A stretch of 64,000 bases of DNA, from positions 434,001-498,000 of the forward strand of contig CP084620.1 in NCBI GenBank assembly GCA_025917655.1, in the 5' to 3' direction. The notes under the pieces are model-generated. The model was not told the DNA's origin and searched no databases. It saw only the letters and a program-made list of their open reading frames with translations. Positions 24,127-35,557 of this stretch are shown in pieces (the stretch's first letter is position 1; every line of letters begins with the position of its first letter). Source of the stretch: Chlorella sorokiniana. Taxonomy: Eukaryota > Chlorophyta > Trebouxiophyceae > Chlorellales > Chlorellaceae. Position numbers and translations under genes: made by a program.

Positions 24127-27100
24127 TCAGCCGCCGTCCCGAAAGACGAGCTTGGCGCTGCCCAGGGCGACGCGCCACTCGGCTGCCCTGTGACTCGCGC
24201 TCATGGGCAGCTCTACAAGGGTCAGGGCCCCGGGAACAGAGATCCTCGGGCTGGCGGTGCTGCCGCCGCCGCTGCCTTGCTGGCCTGTGAAGGCTGTGCA
24301 CGGGCCGCCGATGCGCTGGCATCCACCCAGGTGCAGCTGGCGCAGGTTGGCGCAGGCGCGCAGGGCTGCTGCAACAGCGGCGGCCGTCAGCAGGCGGCAG
24401 CCGCGCAGGGAGAAGACCTCAAGGTGGGGGCAGCAGGCGGCGGCCGCCGCCGCCGCTGCATCATCCAGCGCCGCGGCGCCGTCCAGCCGCAGCGTGCGCA
24501 GCACGAGGCTGCCGCCGCCGCCGCTGCTGTCGGCATCTGCACAGAGCTCCCTGAACGGCGCCCGCTGACGCCCCGGCACCCCGTCGCCTCCAGCTGCTGC
24601 AGGCCCGGCAGTCCGCGCAGCAGCAGCGCCAGTTCTGCATCCCCCACATGCGTCGCGGCCGCCAGGGCCAAGCGCGTGAGGCCCGCGCAGCACGCCGCCA
24701 GGGCCGCGCACAGCCCAGGCCCCGCCGCCAGGCCGCAGCCGCCCAGCTGCAGAGACTTGAGGCGGGGGCAGCAGGCGGCCAGAATCGCCAGGTCAGCTTC
24801 TGCCAGGCTCTCGCAAGACGCAAGCTCCAGCCGCAGCAGCGGCGACAAGCCGTCGGGGCCGCGCAGGGCGGCTGCACCGCCGCCGCTGCTGCCGTCGCTG
24901 CTGCTGCCGTCGCTGCTGCGGGCTTGCCCCGCCAGCCAGGCCAGCGCCTCTCGCGTGCAGGCCTGGCGGGGCAGGGCAGCCCGCTGCAGCCGCGTGGCGG
25001 CGGCGGTGGTGACCGCGGTACGGAAGCGGGACAGGGCCGCCCGCTGCGCTCCATGCCAGGCCTCGCCGCTGCCGCTGCCGCCGTGCGCCGCTCCCAACAG
25101 CTGATGCTGCTGGTGCTCCTGCTCGGGCGCCACCGCTGCCCCCTCCTCGCTGGCTGGCAGCTCTCCCCACGCCCCGCCGCCCGGCTGTGGACCCAGCGAC
25201 TGCCTCCCCGCCTGCCCCTGCTCCTGCTGCCGCTGCTGCTCCTGGGCGTGGCCAGGGAAAGGCGTGTAGCAGCCCAGCGCTGCCGCCGTGAGCTGCGAGC
25301 AGGCGGCGACGTCCAGCCGGGCCAGCTGGGTGCAGCGGCTGAGCACCTGCAGCACGCCGCTGTCGCTCAGCCGCTTGCAGCCGCGCAGCTGCAGGCTGGA
25401 GAGGCTGCCCAGGGCGGCGCAGCGCAGCAGAACGGCATCCGTTATCGACAGGCCAGAGGCGTTGAGGGCCGCCACTTCGCACGGCGGCGGTGGCGAAGGC
25501 GGCAGCGGCGTCGGCAGGAGCCCCCGCTCTGCGTGGCTTGGTCGCCGCCGGCCGTGCCCAGCAGGCACAGCGCGTCGTCGCCCACGCCGCCCTCCCGCAG
25601 CCGCGGTGCCTTGCCGCGCTGGAAGCGCGAGCCGGGCGGCTGCGCCGCACGCCGGAGCAGCCGGACAGGTCGAGCTCTCGCAGGCGCCGCAGCGAGCGCA
25701 GAGCTGGCGCCAGGCTGGCGTCGTCCAGCCCCGTGCAGCCCGCAGCGCGCAGCCGCTGCAGTGACCTGCGGTGTGGATGTGTGTGGGGGGGGCATTGCCT
25801 GGCACTGTGTTCCTGCCGCAACACAGGACGCTCTGCTTGGTAGCAGTGCGGCAGAGTCTGCGCGCTAGCCGCATATCAAAGCATTTACTGGCATACACAG
25901 TAGAAGGAAGGAGAAGGAGAGCCGAGAGCTCGCCTGCAGTGGGCCGCCGCCAGCTCAGCGATCTCTCCAGCCCCGGACGCGCCGCTGACGTCGAGCGCCT
26001 GCAGCTGCGCCAAGCCGGCGGGGCCCAGCGAAGCCAGCACACCAGCCGGGCTGCCGGGCGGCCACTTGTCGCCGCCGGCAGCAGCGGGGGAGGCCCCCAC
26101 GCGCAGCCGCCTCGGCCATGCCGTCGCAAGCGGCCAAGCAGCGCGGGCAGGCGGCGTCCGGGGGCGGCGAGAGCAAGCTGAAGGGCAGGGGAGGCGGCGG
26201 CGGGCGGCCGGGAGCCGAGGGGGTGCAGTTCGAGGTGGCCGCCCAGGGCAGCCTCCCAGTGGCCCTGCAGCAGCGGTACAAGCAGTACATGTCTGCTGAC
26301 CGAACAATACAAGCGGCGGATGCCCAGCCAATTGGTGCGGCTGCGCAGCCAGGCGCCAGCGCGTGCCGCCCGTGCCGACAAGGTGGAGTGTAAATGCCTA
26401 CTACCGTCACAAGCAAGGGCCCTGTAGCTTCTTGTACTGTGATGATTAAAGAGCGCTTGGCCCCAGCCCCTGCCCCCACCTGGACCTCTCTCAGCTCCGA
26501 GTGCGTCAGCAGCTGCTGCGCGGGGCCATGCCCAGAGCAGCGGGGCCCCCAGCTGCTAGCTCCAGCAGGGGCAGCACCGCCGCATCTTCACCGCCGCCGC
26601 CGCCGCCGCCGGCAGCCGCGCTTTCGCCAGCCGCTGTGCCGGCCGCTGCACCCGCCGCGTCAGCACCCGTCGCCGGACCGGCCGCAGGGCAGCGCTGGAG
26701 GTGCAGCAGCGAGCGCTTGGCGCGCAGCAGGGCCGCCAGGCCCAGGCCGGTGCAGCGGCTGCCGCTGGCAACCAGGCGCTGCAGGCGGCCGCAGCAGCGC
26801 AGCGCCAGCCACAGCAGCAGGCAGTCGCCGGCGGCGGTGCCTGAAACGTCCAGGCATCGGAGCTGCAGCCCGTGGGATGGGTGAGGAGGTGGGACGGAGG
26901 GTGAACAAGAGGGTGGTCATTGGGGGTGGCTGGCAGACCAAGGGTGAACAACATGCAAGGTGCCGATTGGGCGTTTAAAAAAAACACAAAACAGGCGGGG
27001 CGCAAACCAGGTTTGGGAGCGAAAGGGTCGCAGCGCGGTGCAGACGGCGGCGCACGGCTCTGCTCACCCGCGGCAGAGCCAGCCCCTGCAACGGGAAGCG

Positions 27101-28370
27101 CAGCTGCTGCGGCGCCCCCGCCGCCCGCTGCCCCTCCCTCGCCGCCCGCCGCCGCATCATCAATCCAGTGCCAATGCTCCTGCGCCTGCTGCCCATCTCC
27201 TATACCAATACCACCAAAAGCCGGGCCCTGGCCCGCGGCAGCACCCATGCCGCCGTTGAGAGCGTCGTAGGGCCCAGCGACGGCCCCATTGCCGGCAGGG
27301 CGCCGGGCGGCAGGCTGGCAGTGACCAGGACGCCGCAGGACAGCCGCAGGCAGCCGCTGAGAGTGAGCTCCTCCAGGAGGGGCGTGCTCGCCAGCACCTG
27401 CACTTGCAAACCAGAGATATCCGTGGTCGAAATGCATGAAGAGCTGCAAGGAAGGCTGCAAAAGGCAGGCAGCCGGTGCGGGCCGAAGCAAAGGCGGCGG
27501 TGCGGGGCGGCAGCGGCATCTCGCCTGGCGTACGGTGCGGTCCCGCAGCTGCCAGCAGCCGCCCAGGTCCAGGGCCGTCAGCTGGCTGCAGGCCTGCAGC
27601 CCCGGCAGCGAAGACAGCTGCCAGCAGCCCGACAGCGAGAGCGAGCGCAGGGCGGGGGCGGCGGGGCCGGCGGTAAGCGCCGCCACCGCCGCCGTCGTGA
27701 GGCGGGGGCATTTGCCCAGGTCAAGCTGCTGCAGCCCCGGACAGCTCAGCGCCAGCATGGCGACGTCTGCGTCTGCAAGCCGGGCCACGCCCGCACGCTC
27801 AGCGTGCGCAGCAGGGGCAGCGGCGGGCGCAGCAGGCGGGCCAGGCTGGCCCGCCCCAGGCGGGCGCAGCCGGCAAAGCTGGCGGCCGCGGCGCCCGCCA
27901 GCACGCCTTCCGCATCCTCCCGGTCAGCAGGGCACAGGTGAAGTTGTCCAGAAGCTGCCAGCTGGCCAGCAGCAGCAGGAGCTCCGCACGCAGCTCCTGA
28001 GGCAGCGCCGCCGCTCCCGCTCCCAGGCCGCCTGCATCTGCGCCGCCGCAGCCAGTCCCCGAGCCGGCCCCGCATTGGTGTCGCACCAGCGCACTGGCAA
28101 CCACACGCAGGCAGCGCTGCCGCAGCGGCGGCAGTGGCGGAGCTGCTGCCGACATGCCGCCAGGCCAGCCTGCGGAGCTCAAGCCTGGGCTGCACCGCTG
28201 CTGCTGGGCGCTGGGCTGGGCGCCTGCTGCTGCTGCTGCTGCTGCGCGTCCAGCCGCCGCTGCTCCTCCTCGAAATGCTTCTTCAACGGCTCGTTGAACA
28301 AGTAGAAGCCGCTTGAGGCTCCTACCCTGCATGGGCATTGGGGGAAGCAGGCCAGGCAATCCGTCGCCAC
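24127..28370 (-). CDS. Leucine-rich-repeat protein of the cysteine-containing (AMN1 / F-box LRR) type
   Basis: At least sixteen LRRs of the Cys-containing class typical of F-box/LRR adaptors of SCF ubiquitin ligases, in order on the minus strand: LQQLDLGKCPRLTTAAVAAL (about 27740), LTALDLGGCWQL (27570), LEELTLSGCLRLS (27380), LQALDVSGASGAG (26000), LRELDLSGCSGV (25680), LSSLQLRGCKRLSDSGVLQV (25390), LARLDVAACSQLT (25320), LLRLELASCESLAEADL (24830), LKSLQLGGCGL (24750), LEVFSLRGCRLLTAAAVAAA (24410) and LRQLHLGGCQRIGG (24330). Upstream, PPLPPLRQRCLRVVASALV and ALPQELRAELLLLLASWQLL (about 28120-27950) could be a degenerate F-box-like or RAD7-like cap, but I cannot confirm an F-box. The start at 28370 is the least certain part. 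The frame slips several times (near 27790, 27280, 25670 and 24580), so the protein is composite. The substrate or partner is unknown. Confidence 0.75.
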
Positions 28371-28750
28371 CAGGCTGCTGCCAGTTTTTGCCGCTGGGAA
28401 GCGCCCAACCCCAGGAACCTCGTTGTCGGCGCTCGACAGACAAAAAGCGGCGCACTGTGCTCACACGACCGCAAAGAAGTAGTTGAGGGCCCGGTTTCTC
28501 TGGAGAGCGCGAGCAAAAGACATATCGGTGCGTTCTCCTCTGCGGCGCTCCTGCACTGATCCTAGCAACGATACGTGCGTGTAAGTAGCAGGCAATTACG
28601 ATGTGCGGGCCCACCCTGCTGTGCTAGCTTGCTGGCCAAGCTGCCGCCAGGCGGTGCACTCCTGGCAGCAGAATGCGCTCGACCGTCGACCATCCCCCCA
28701 GCATGCATGCCGGCTTGACGGGTGACAGAAGCCTCCATTACAATACCAGA
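28371..28750. other. Spacer 5' of LRR gene, with TTACA near oxidoreductase stop
   Basis: 380 bases between two minus-strand genes. TTACA at 28738-28742, the complement of TGTAA, lies about 10 bases past the oxidoreductase stop and may be its poly(A) signal. No gene was seen. Confidence 0.45.
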
Positions 28751-30394
28751 CTACTTGCAAACATCGCTTGCCATCTTCCAGCGCAGCAGCTCCGGCGGCA
28801 GCGCCTCGTCGCTGCCCGCCGCCACCGCCGCCGCAACCAGCTTGCCCAGCCAAGCATGGTAGACGAGCCCCCTGGCCCCCAGCCCGCCTACCACCCAGCA
28901 GCTGGGCAGGTCCTCAGCGGCAGGCAGGCAGCCCGCGTATGGAATGGCGCCGTCCGAGCCGCGGGTGGGCAGCGCGCGCACGCCGGCCCGCACACGAGCC
29001 ACCCTCCATCCCGCCAGCGGCGGCCACAGGGCGGCGGCGGCGGGGAGCAGCGCGTCTGCCGCGGCTGCTGCCTCGCCTGCATCAACCACCACGGCCGCAC
29101 CACACTGCTGCAGTGCCTCCTCGGGGGTCACGCCGCACCGCTTTGTAGCGCCCACCACCAGGCTGCCGCTGCCGTGGGCGGCGATGTAGGGAGAGCCAAG
29201 CAGGCTGGGGCCGCCCTCTGGGTAGCCTCCGCCAGCCACGCCGCCGCTGCTGCCAGGCTCGCCGCTGCCGCTGCCGTGACTGCCGCCGCTGCTGCTGTCG
29301 TGGCTGCTGGGCTGCATGTCCAGGGAATGGCCGTGGCACAGCTCCAGAGGCAGCACGCCCTGCAGCTCCGCGATGCTGCCCGCAGCGGCTCCCGCCGCCA
29401 CCACGATCGCATCAAAGGGCCCCTCCTCCGCCTGCAGCTCCTGCAGGGACCGCACCTCCCGCCGCCGCAGCGTGGCTGCAGAGCCGGGGCCGGCGGCGGC
29501 GGCCGCCTGCTGGCACGCCAGCCACAGCGCGCGCATGTAGCTGCCAGGGTGCACCGTGGCGCCGGCGCCCACCATGAGCCCGACCGCAGGCGGGCCTGCC
29601 GCAGCCCGGCTGCCCCTGCTGCGGGTGCCGCCGCCCGCGCGAGCTGCTGGAGGTGCTGCTGCTGCCACCTGTTCCAGCTGCTCAGCGGGCAGCAGCTGCT
29701 CAGGCTGCAGGCCGGGAACCAGCGCAGCCAGGGCGGCCGGATCCGTCACAGCCGCTGCCCCGGTGGCGGCGGCGGCAGCCGGGTCTGCAGGAAGGAAGCG
29801 CGCAATGTCTCGCGCCTGTTTGGCTGACCTTGCGGGTCGCAGCATGCCGTGCCGCCACACAAAGGGCCGACGCACGCCGCGCGCCTGCTCGGACGTTTCG
29901 GCTGCGATCGCAGCCTCTGCCGCCTCCAACAGCACCAGCGCCTCTTGAAACGCCTCTACGCCCCGCCACAGCACCTGTCAGCAAGTGGCAGATACAGCAA
30001 TTGCTGGAGTGCCTTCCTCTTTCCCCTTACACAAGGACCAGGCCTCACACAAGGACCAGGCAAGCCACCGGAGCGGCAGGGCTGCTCACCTTGCCGCGTG
30101 GCGTGAAGGGATGAAGCAGCCCCGCAGCTGCGCGCTGCCGCCGGCTCCCAGCCCAAACGCGTCAAACAGCTGCAGCTGCATGGAACTGCCAGCCTGCTGC
30201 GCTAAACCCAGGAGGTGCCACGATGCTGCAAGCCCTGCAAAGCCTCCTCCAATCACAGCCACGCGCTGCGGGGGCCGGAGCTGCCTGCCTGCAGGAGCTG
30301 CCGCCACCACAGCGAGCCGCCATTGAGCACCTGCTGCTTGCCTGCAGTGCATCGATATCGGCGATCGGAACATTCGTGGGCTGTCTCGTTGCAT
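28751..30394 (-). CDS. FAD-dependent oxidoreductase, plastid, At5g48440-like / DAO-MnmC superfamily
   Basis: Two-exon flavoprotein of the D-amino-acid-oxidase/MnmC superfamily. It begins with a Met/Ser/Arg/Ala-rich leader (start 30394), followed by the dinucleotide-binding fingerprint VAVIGGGFAGLAASWHLL (about 30265-30212). The family signature AAAGLLHPFTPRGK spans the end of exon 1 (about 30130-30090), but it is in a different frame from the fingerprint, so there is one apparent slip near 30135. Exon 2 is a clean 407-codon frame from VLWRGVEAFQEAL to the stop at 28751. Later motifs are VGLMVGAGATVHPG, FDAIVVAAGAAAGSI (FAD domain return), GSLVVGATKRCG, VRALPTRGSDGAIPYAG and the C-terminal FAD loop VVGGLGARGLVYHAWLGK. 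The glycine-rich loop and the C-terminal G-x-G are intact. Members oxidise secondary or tertiary amines. The substrate of the plant and algal proteins is, to my knowledge, not settled. Confidence 0.88.
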
Positions 30395-30708
30395 TGGAGC
30401 AGCAAGCTGCAGAAGAGACGCGAGCTGAGCTTCCGCTTCAAAGACCAGTTCGTGACCACACAGACCTGCTGGCGGTCGGAGCTTTCAGAAACGATTTTAC
30501 AGGTGCCGATGAAACGCCGATGCAGCAGGTGGAAGTTCCTGAGAGGCACCCCCGTAACGAAACTCGGCCGACGCAGCTATGCATCGTGCATGGTGATTTA
30601 TAATCAATCAGTGTTGGGCAATGTAGTTTCAAGATGTCGATAGACCAGCGAAATGGCGCAGCTGGACACCCGCTGACACTGCCAGCGGCTGCGGCACGCT
30701 GTCCCCGC
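30395..30708. other. Spacer 5' of oxidoreductase gene
   Basis: 314 bases between the oxidoreductase start and the VASt-gene stop, both minus strand. It is clearly more AT-rich than its surroundings at 30340-30640. No gene was seen; likely promoter and 3' UTR. Confidence 0.45.
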
Positions 30709-32664
30709 TCACGCGCCAGTCTGGTAGCGCCTCCGGCTCCACAGCAGCGCTGCCGCCGCCGAGGACGAGGCCAGCAGCGCGGCTCCCAGCAGCGCCTGCC
30801 GCGTGCTCACTGTATCGGGAGGTCGGGCAGCCAGCGGCGGCGGCGGCGCTGCTGCTCCGCCGCCGCCCGCAGCTCCGCCACATCGCTCTGCAGCCTGCGC
30901 AGCTCCGTCTCCAGCGCCTGCGGGGGTGCGGGAATCCGGTTTCAATCTGAAAGACATGCGGAAGGATCATTGCCACGAAAAAGGCACCGAGGGGACACAA
31001 ACCCAGTCGGCTGCCTGGCCCTTGGGCCTCCTGGGCAAAATCAGCCGCTGGCCCGCCGCCGAACACATGCAGCCCAGCGCGGCAGCCCGCTCGCCTGCAG
31101 CAGGCCCACGGTCTGGTCGCCTGAGCGGCACATGTACCGCAGGTACAGCAGCGCAGAGTCCTCGAAACGCATGCCCGCAGCCGGCAGCGGGGGCTCCTCG
31201 GCGTCGAAAAACTGCTCGGCGGGCTCCACATGTTGCAGCTGTTCTGTGAAGGGGGCTCGGCGGGCGGTGCAGCCGCCGCAGCAGCTGTGTCCTGTGAGGG
31301 CGGCGGCGTGACGGGAGCGGGCGCCGACGGCGCCGCGGCCTGCAGCGAGTTGTAAAGGGAACCGAATTGCCGGGTGGCAGCGAAGGCAGCGTAGCGTGGA
31401 CCTGCGCCTCAGCTGAGGGGGGCAGCAGGCAAGGCATGCCCTTGCATGCAGCAGCTCCCACCTGGGCGTACTGCTGTACTGCTGCCAGGAACTCCTGCAG
31501 GCTCTTCCGGCCGGCATCCGCCATGAACGACTCTATGGCGGCTGGCACGCGTCCAAGGGAAGAAGCAGGGTAAAGAAGGCGATGAGGAGCACGTCATGGC
31601 CACCCAGCAGGCGCAGCAGTTCAGGGAGGGTGAAGGTTTGAGCAGCGGTTCAGCAGCTGTCGACCAGGCGCAGCCAGCAGAGAGCTCTGCTGGCGCTGCA
31701 GCAGCTGCACACCTGTCAGGCCGTATGGTCCCGCCGCGGAGCAAGTCACAGTGGCATCGATCTGCGGGAAGAAAGGAGACGAAAACACAGGGCTGTGGCT
31801 GCCACGATCAACGCCTCGCAGCCACACAGTCGCCCCTTGCTGCGGCGGCAGTCAGGAGGCTGGCACATTGAGCCGGCGTGCAGTCAACCAGCCGGCGTGC
31901 CGGCCCAGACGTCAAGCTTGCACGTCAGAGCAAAAACAGGAGCAAGATGCAACCCTGGTTCGCGACACCAGAAAGTGTGTCGCCCTGCCCGCCCGCCGCT
32001 GTGCCACAGCACACACCTGGCATGCGCCGCCACCCGGCGCTGTTCGGAACGTCAGCACCGCTTGCGCCGCAAACTTTGCGCCACCCGGCATGTCGGGCAC
32101 GGGCGTGCTAGACAGCGTAGCAGAGCCGTCTGCGAGCCGCTCCCGCCGCTGTGTCTCCACCACCCGCATGGCGTCCCTTCCAATCACGCGCTTGATGAAG
32201 GCGGGGGCTTCCACGGGGTGGTGAAGTCAACGGTGCGCTCATTGCCCTCCCAGTCACCCACACTGGCATCTGCGCGGTGGGCCGTTGCGACCGTCAGCTT
32301 GCGCAGCATTGGCAGGGAGGATGGCAGGTCTAATGCGATCATGCCAGCATCACCGATGAAGAGGGCGGCTGCATCAGAGCGGGTTTGGCAAGCGCCGCAG
32401 CTTGCGGTGACGGCCGCAGGCAGAGCGCCTCCGGCAGCTCACTGGGGTCTTGGTTGACAGTCTTGTGGAAGTGACGCAGGAACTCGCCATTGCCGCCGTA
32501 CACCAACTCAAATAGCGCCTGCAGATATAAAGGATTGGAAGGCGAGGAAAATTGACTTGCCGTCTGCCTGCAGGTGTGAGGCGGTTGTGCTGCCGAGACC
32601 CCTTGCAGCGCACCTCGGCGGTGTAGCCGTCTAACGTCACTTGTAACTCTACTATCTTCACCAT
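30709..32664 (-). CDS. Short VASt-domain (Aster/Lam-type sterol-transfer) protein with C-terminal membrane anchor
   Basis: VASt domains form a StAR-like lipid pocket and move sterols at membrane contact sites. The minus-strand start at 32664 gives MVKIVELQVTLDGYTAE, then GT donor. The next exon opens ALFELVYGGNGEFLRHFHK and continues to WEGNERTVDFTT, followed by APAFIKRVIGRDAMRVVETQ and the diagnostic VPDMPGGAKFAAQAVLTFR (about 32080-32035). Then come QIDATVTCSAAGPYG (about 31765-31710) and IESFMADAGRKSLQEFLAAV (about 31540), the usual tail helix. A coiled-coil exon (LETELRRLQSDVAELRAAAE, about 30918-30860) precedes a hydrophobic anchor TRQALLGAALLASSSAAAAL and a basic end RRRYQTGA. No GRAM or C2 domain is visible upstream, unlike yeast Lam and plant VAD1 proteins. 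Frame slips lie near 32215 and before the anchor (about 30805). The exon at about 31320-31085 is less certain. Confidence 0.78.
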
Positions 32665-32973
32665 GTGCACGGAATAGGACCCTACCGGGTCTTGGCGAAC
32701 GCACCTACGAAGACTGGCGTCGCAGAGCTGAGCACTTTTTCATTGAGCGCTGTCCAGTTGTCGTGTCAATATCCACATGACTCAGGACTGATGAAAGAGG
32801 CGCAAACAGCTGCGAAACAGGTTGCAAAGAGCCAACTCGAACCACGTGGCAGGGATGATGCTGAACGGCTAGGGGCATTACCTACGCCCATTACCGTCGA
32901 GGACGACATATAGCGATTGCACCTAGCGCCAGGCAGGTCATCAGCAACACCGGTCTAGAAGCAGCGTAGTTCC
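32665..32973. promoter_or_regulatory. Divergent promoter region between VASt and mTERF genes
   Basis: 309 bases separate the two inferred start codons, which point away from each other, so both promoters and 5' UTRs must lie here. The stretch is less GC-rich than the flanking exons. No TATA box was seen at a convincing position. Confidence 0.55.
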
Positions 32974-34617
32974 ATGGCAGCGTTCACAGTGGCTGTTGCG
33001 GGGCCCATGCTGGCCCGTCACTCTCGCATCAATCCTACGGTTCAGGGCAGGCAGCGCCCTGCCCGCGCCGCCAGGTACACCTCGCTTCCCAAGGTCTCCA
33101 CCCTCTGTTGGTCCTTCCCGAATGCAATGTGCTAGCGCAATATACACAAACACAGATGTAGTACTAAAAACATGTGGCCCTTCGCCCGTTGCAGTGCCGT
33201 GGTGCGCGCGGTGGCAGCGCCGGTTGCCGCCGACCTGCAGGCAGAGCTCAGCAGTCCTTCCGCCGTCCGCAAGGTGCCCTGCCGGCTGTCTCCTCGCAGC
33301 GCCCCAGACAGCCTGTTGGGTGCTGCCAATGCTGTGATCAGTATGCTCACCTGGGGTATGGATGGTTGCCCTTCCTCCTTCTGTATGCTTCAGGCGCTGC
33401 TGGCCCGTGGCTGGGACCTGGCTTGGGTGGACGGCGTGACGGCCGAGGTGCAGAAGCGCCGCCTGCAGGCCCCCATCTCCCAAATCGAGGCAGTGGTGCG
33501 CTGCTTGGCTGCTGCCGTTGCGGAGTACGTTCGCCTTAGCGCCTGGCGTCGGCACCATGCACATTTGAAGCGCGCTTCGGCGGCGGTCGCCACATCCCAC
33601 CGTCTCTTTTTTTCCGTGAGCTTTCTTTCCTGCCCGCAGATTGACTACCTGGAGTCCTTGGGCATCCCGCCCCGCTCCGTGGAGAACATGGCCTCCATCA
33701 ACAAGGCGGTGAGGCGGCGCCCGCTGCAACCCCCATCCCTGCCTGTCCCCTTCCCTTCTTGCTGCCGCTGGGAACCACGGTGGCTGTGTGTGCTGGGCGC
33801 ATACCTCACCTTCAGTGAGCCTAGTGCACAGCCTGTTGCTTGTGCTGCGTTACGCGGACCCAAGTGTGATGTGGGGAGGGCAGCAGCGGAACAGCCCTGG
33901 GGTTCTACGTGCCTTGCGGGGCCGCAACCGCCGCTGCCTCGCCGCCGCCGCCGCAGATCCTGGGGCAGCCCGTGGATGCGCTGCGGGCGGTGGTGGACTA
34001 CGCGCAGCGGCAAGGCGTCAGGGGTGAGTTTCCACTATCTTTCTTTGGAAGCAAAAGCCTTTGAGCAGTGGTGTGTGCGTGTGTGTGTTGGGGGCTGCCC
34101 TGCGGCACGGTCATCGTACTGCTCACGGGTTGCAGCCACACGCGTTGGCTGAATGCGAAGGCAAGGGCAGGCTGGGGGGACATGCCCTGTCGCTTGCCCC
34201 ATATTTTGGCCGTGCACCGGAGCTGGATCAAGAGCGGCCAGCCATGCCTCCTGCATCATGCAGCCGGGCGCTGGATGCAAGCGTTTGCTGGGTGGCGTGC
34301 ACCTGCCGCAGCGCGCGGCTTCCGGGACGCTGTTGCCGCCCAGCGCCGCTGCGCCCCCTTTTGCTTGTTGTGCCTGCTGAATGCCTTTCCTTGGTGCCCC
34401 CTGCAGGCGAGCGGCTGGCGGCGCTGCTGGAGGCCCACCCCGGCCTGCTGGCGTACGGGCTGTCCGCCGACGGCAGGCAGCTTGAGAAGGGGGCTGCCCG
34501 CGCCTCGGTGGACCTTGCAGAGCGCGGCGGCCGCCAGGTGGCGGGTGTCAGCTACTGGCGGGAGGGCGCCGCCTTCCAGGCCTCCCCGTGGCGCCCTACA
34601 GGCCCTCTGCGCTGTGA
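32974..34617 (+). CDS. mTERF-family organelle transcription/RNA factor, plastid-type leader
   Basis: Six exons join in frame with GT-AG introns: 32974-33074, 33195-33273, 33394 to about 33528, 33640-33708, 33957-34023, and about 34407 to the end. The N-terminus (MAAFTVAVAGPMLARHS then Arg/Ala-rich) looks like a transit peptide. The body carries mTERF helical repeats: IDYLESLGIPPRSVENM, ILGQPVDALRAVVDYAQRQG, LAALLEAHPGLLAYGL and VAGVSYWREGAAFQ. mTERF proteins bind nucleic acid in chloroplasts or mitochondria and affect transcription termination, splicing or translation; this target is unknown. The end is ambiguous: the frame as read runs to 34840, but allowing one missing C in CCCC (34584-34587) gives SPVAPYRPSAL and a stop at 34615-34617, which looks more like the family's usual ending. 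Confidence 0.8.
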
Positions 34618-35557
34618 GGCGCTTGGAACGCTTGGCTGCACCTGTCTGCTGACGGGTGCTGGGGCAGCCCCTCTTACCCGCCTGCTGATCTTTGACGGAG
34701 CCCCGCCGGCCTGCCCCAATGACATTGTCTGCACGGAGCACCACCCTGTTGCCTTGGATTTCATGTTGCGCTGCACTGTGAGCACACTCGCACCGGGTCG
34801 CCAGCAGCTGGCGAGCCGCCGCGGGACCACCGCCGCTTGAAACTCTCCCACCGCTCACCCAGCCAACTGCGGGCCTCTCGCGGTGTAAGGGGTCGTGGGT
34901 TGGTGCCAGGCGTCGAGCTTGGGAGGTGGAAACGAGAATCTGGAAGTCTACCACCAGGAGAGGCGGGAGACCGAGCGAGCGGCTGCGGCAGTGCTGTGCA
35001 GTGAGCGGGCCAGCCCACCTGCACCTCACGAGAGTATGCCCGGTCCGGGCGGACTGCAGCGCTACCCTATATGCGGTAGTAAGGGTCGCTTAAACGCCAT
35101 CACGGCCGCAAGAAGCGCAGGGTGTGTGCGCAAACTGGGTTCCCCGGCAGCTTCAAGGGGGTCGCACGTCCAAAGCTCCCCTCGCCCCCAATTCGGCCAC
35201 AAACGGCAGCAATGGCCCAATGTACCCTGACCATGCGCGAAACAGCAAGACGGAAGTCGGCAACTTTCGTGGACAAGGCTTCCCTGGCAGCTGAACATGC
35301 TCATGACCCAGGGGCTCGAGAGTGGTGGCTTGCCCCCGCCATGAACGGCGCCGCCTGCTCGCCATCTCGCACTCACGCGATCCTGTGAGCTTGAAAAACG
35401 CGCCAGGAAGCTCTCGCAGTGGCTGTGGCGAAAGCTAAGGGGAAGCCCCTCGGCCAGCAGGGCTCACAAGACACCCTCTTCGCGGGCTCTCTGGGGATTC
35501 GACAGGTAGTGCTCCCGACAAGAGGCGGCGGAGGGCCTCGACGGGCCCCCATCAGCA
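34618..35557. other. Spacer upstream of CCM1
   Basis: 940 bases without a recognisable gene. It should hold the mTERF 3' UTR and the CCM1 promoter and 5' UTR. Open frames here are short and biased on both strands. Confidence 0.5.

Noticed and set aside
24190-25868. Long plus-strand frames opposite the LRR gene
   Set aside because: Composition is Arg/Ala/Gln, as expected from the complement of Leu/Ala/Gly-rich repeats, while the minus strand gives regular LRR motifs.
34618-34840. Extending mTERF to the stop at 34840
   Set aside because: The extra ~70 residues are unlike any mTERF ending, and a one-base slip at 34584-34587 gives a family-like end at 34617. Not fully excluded.
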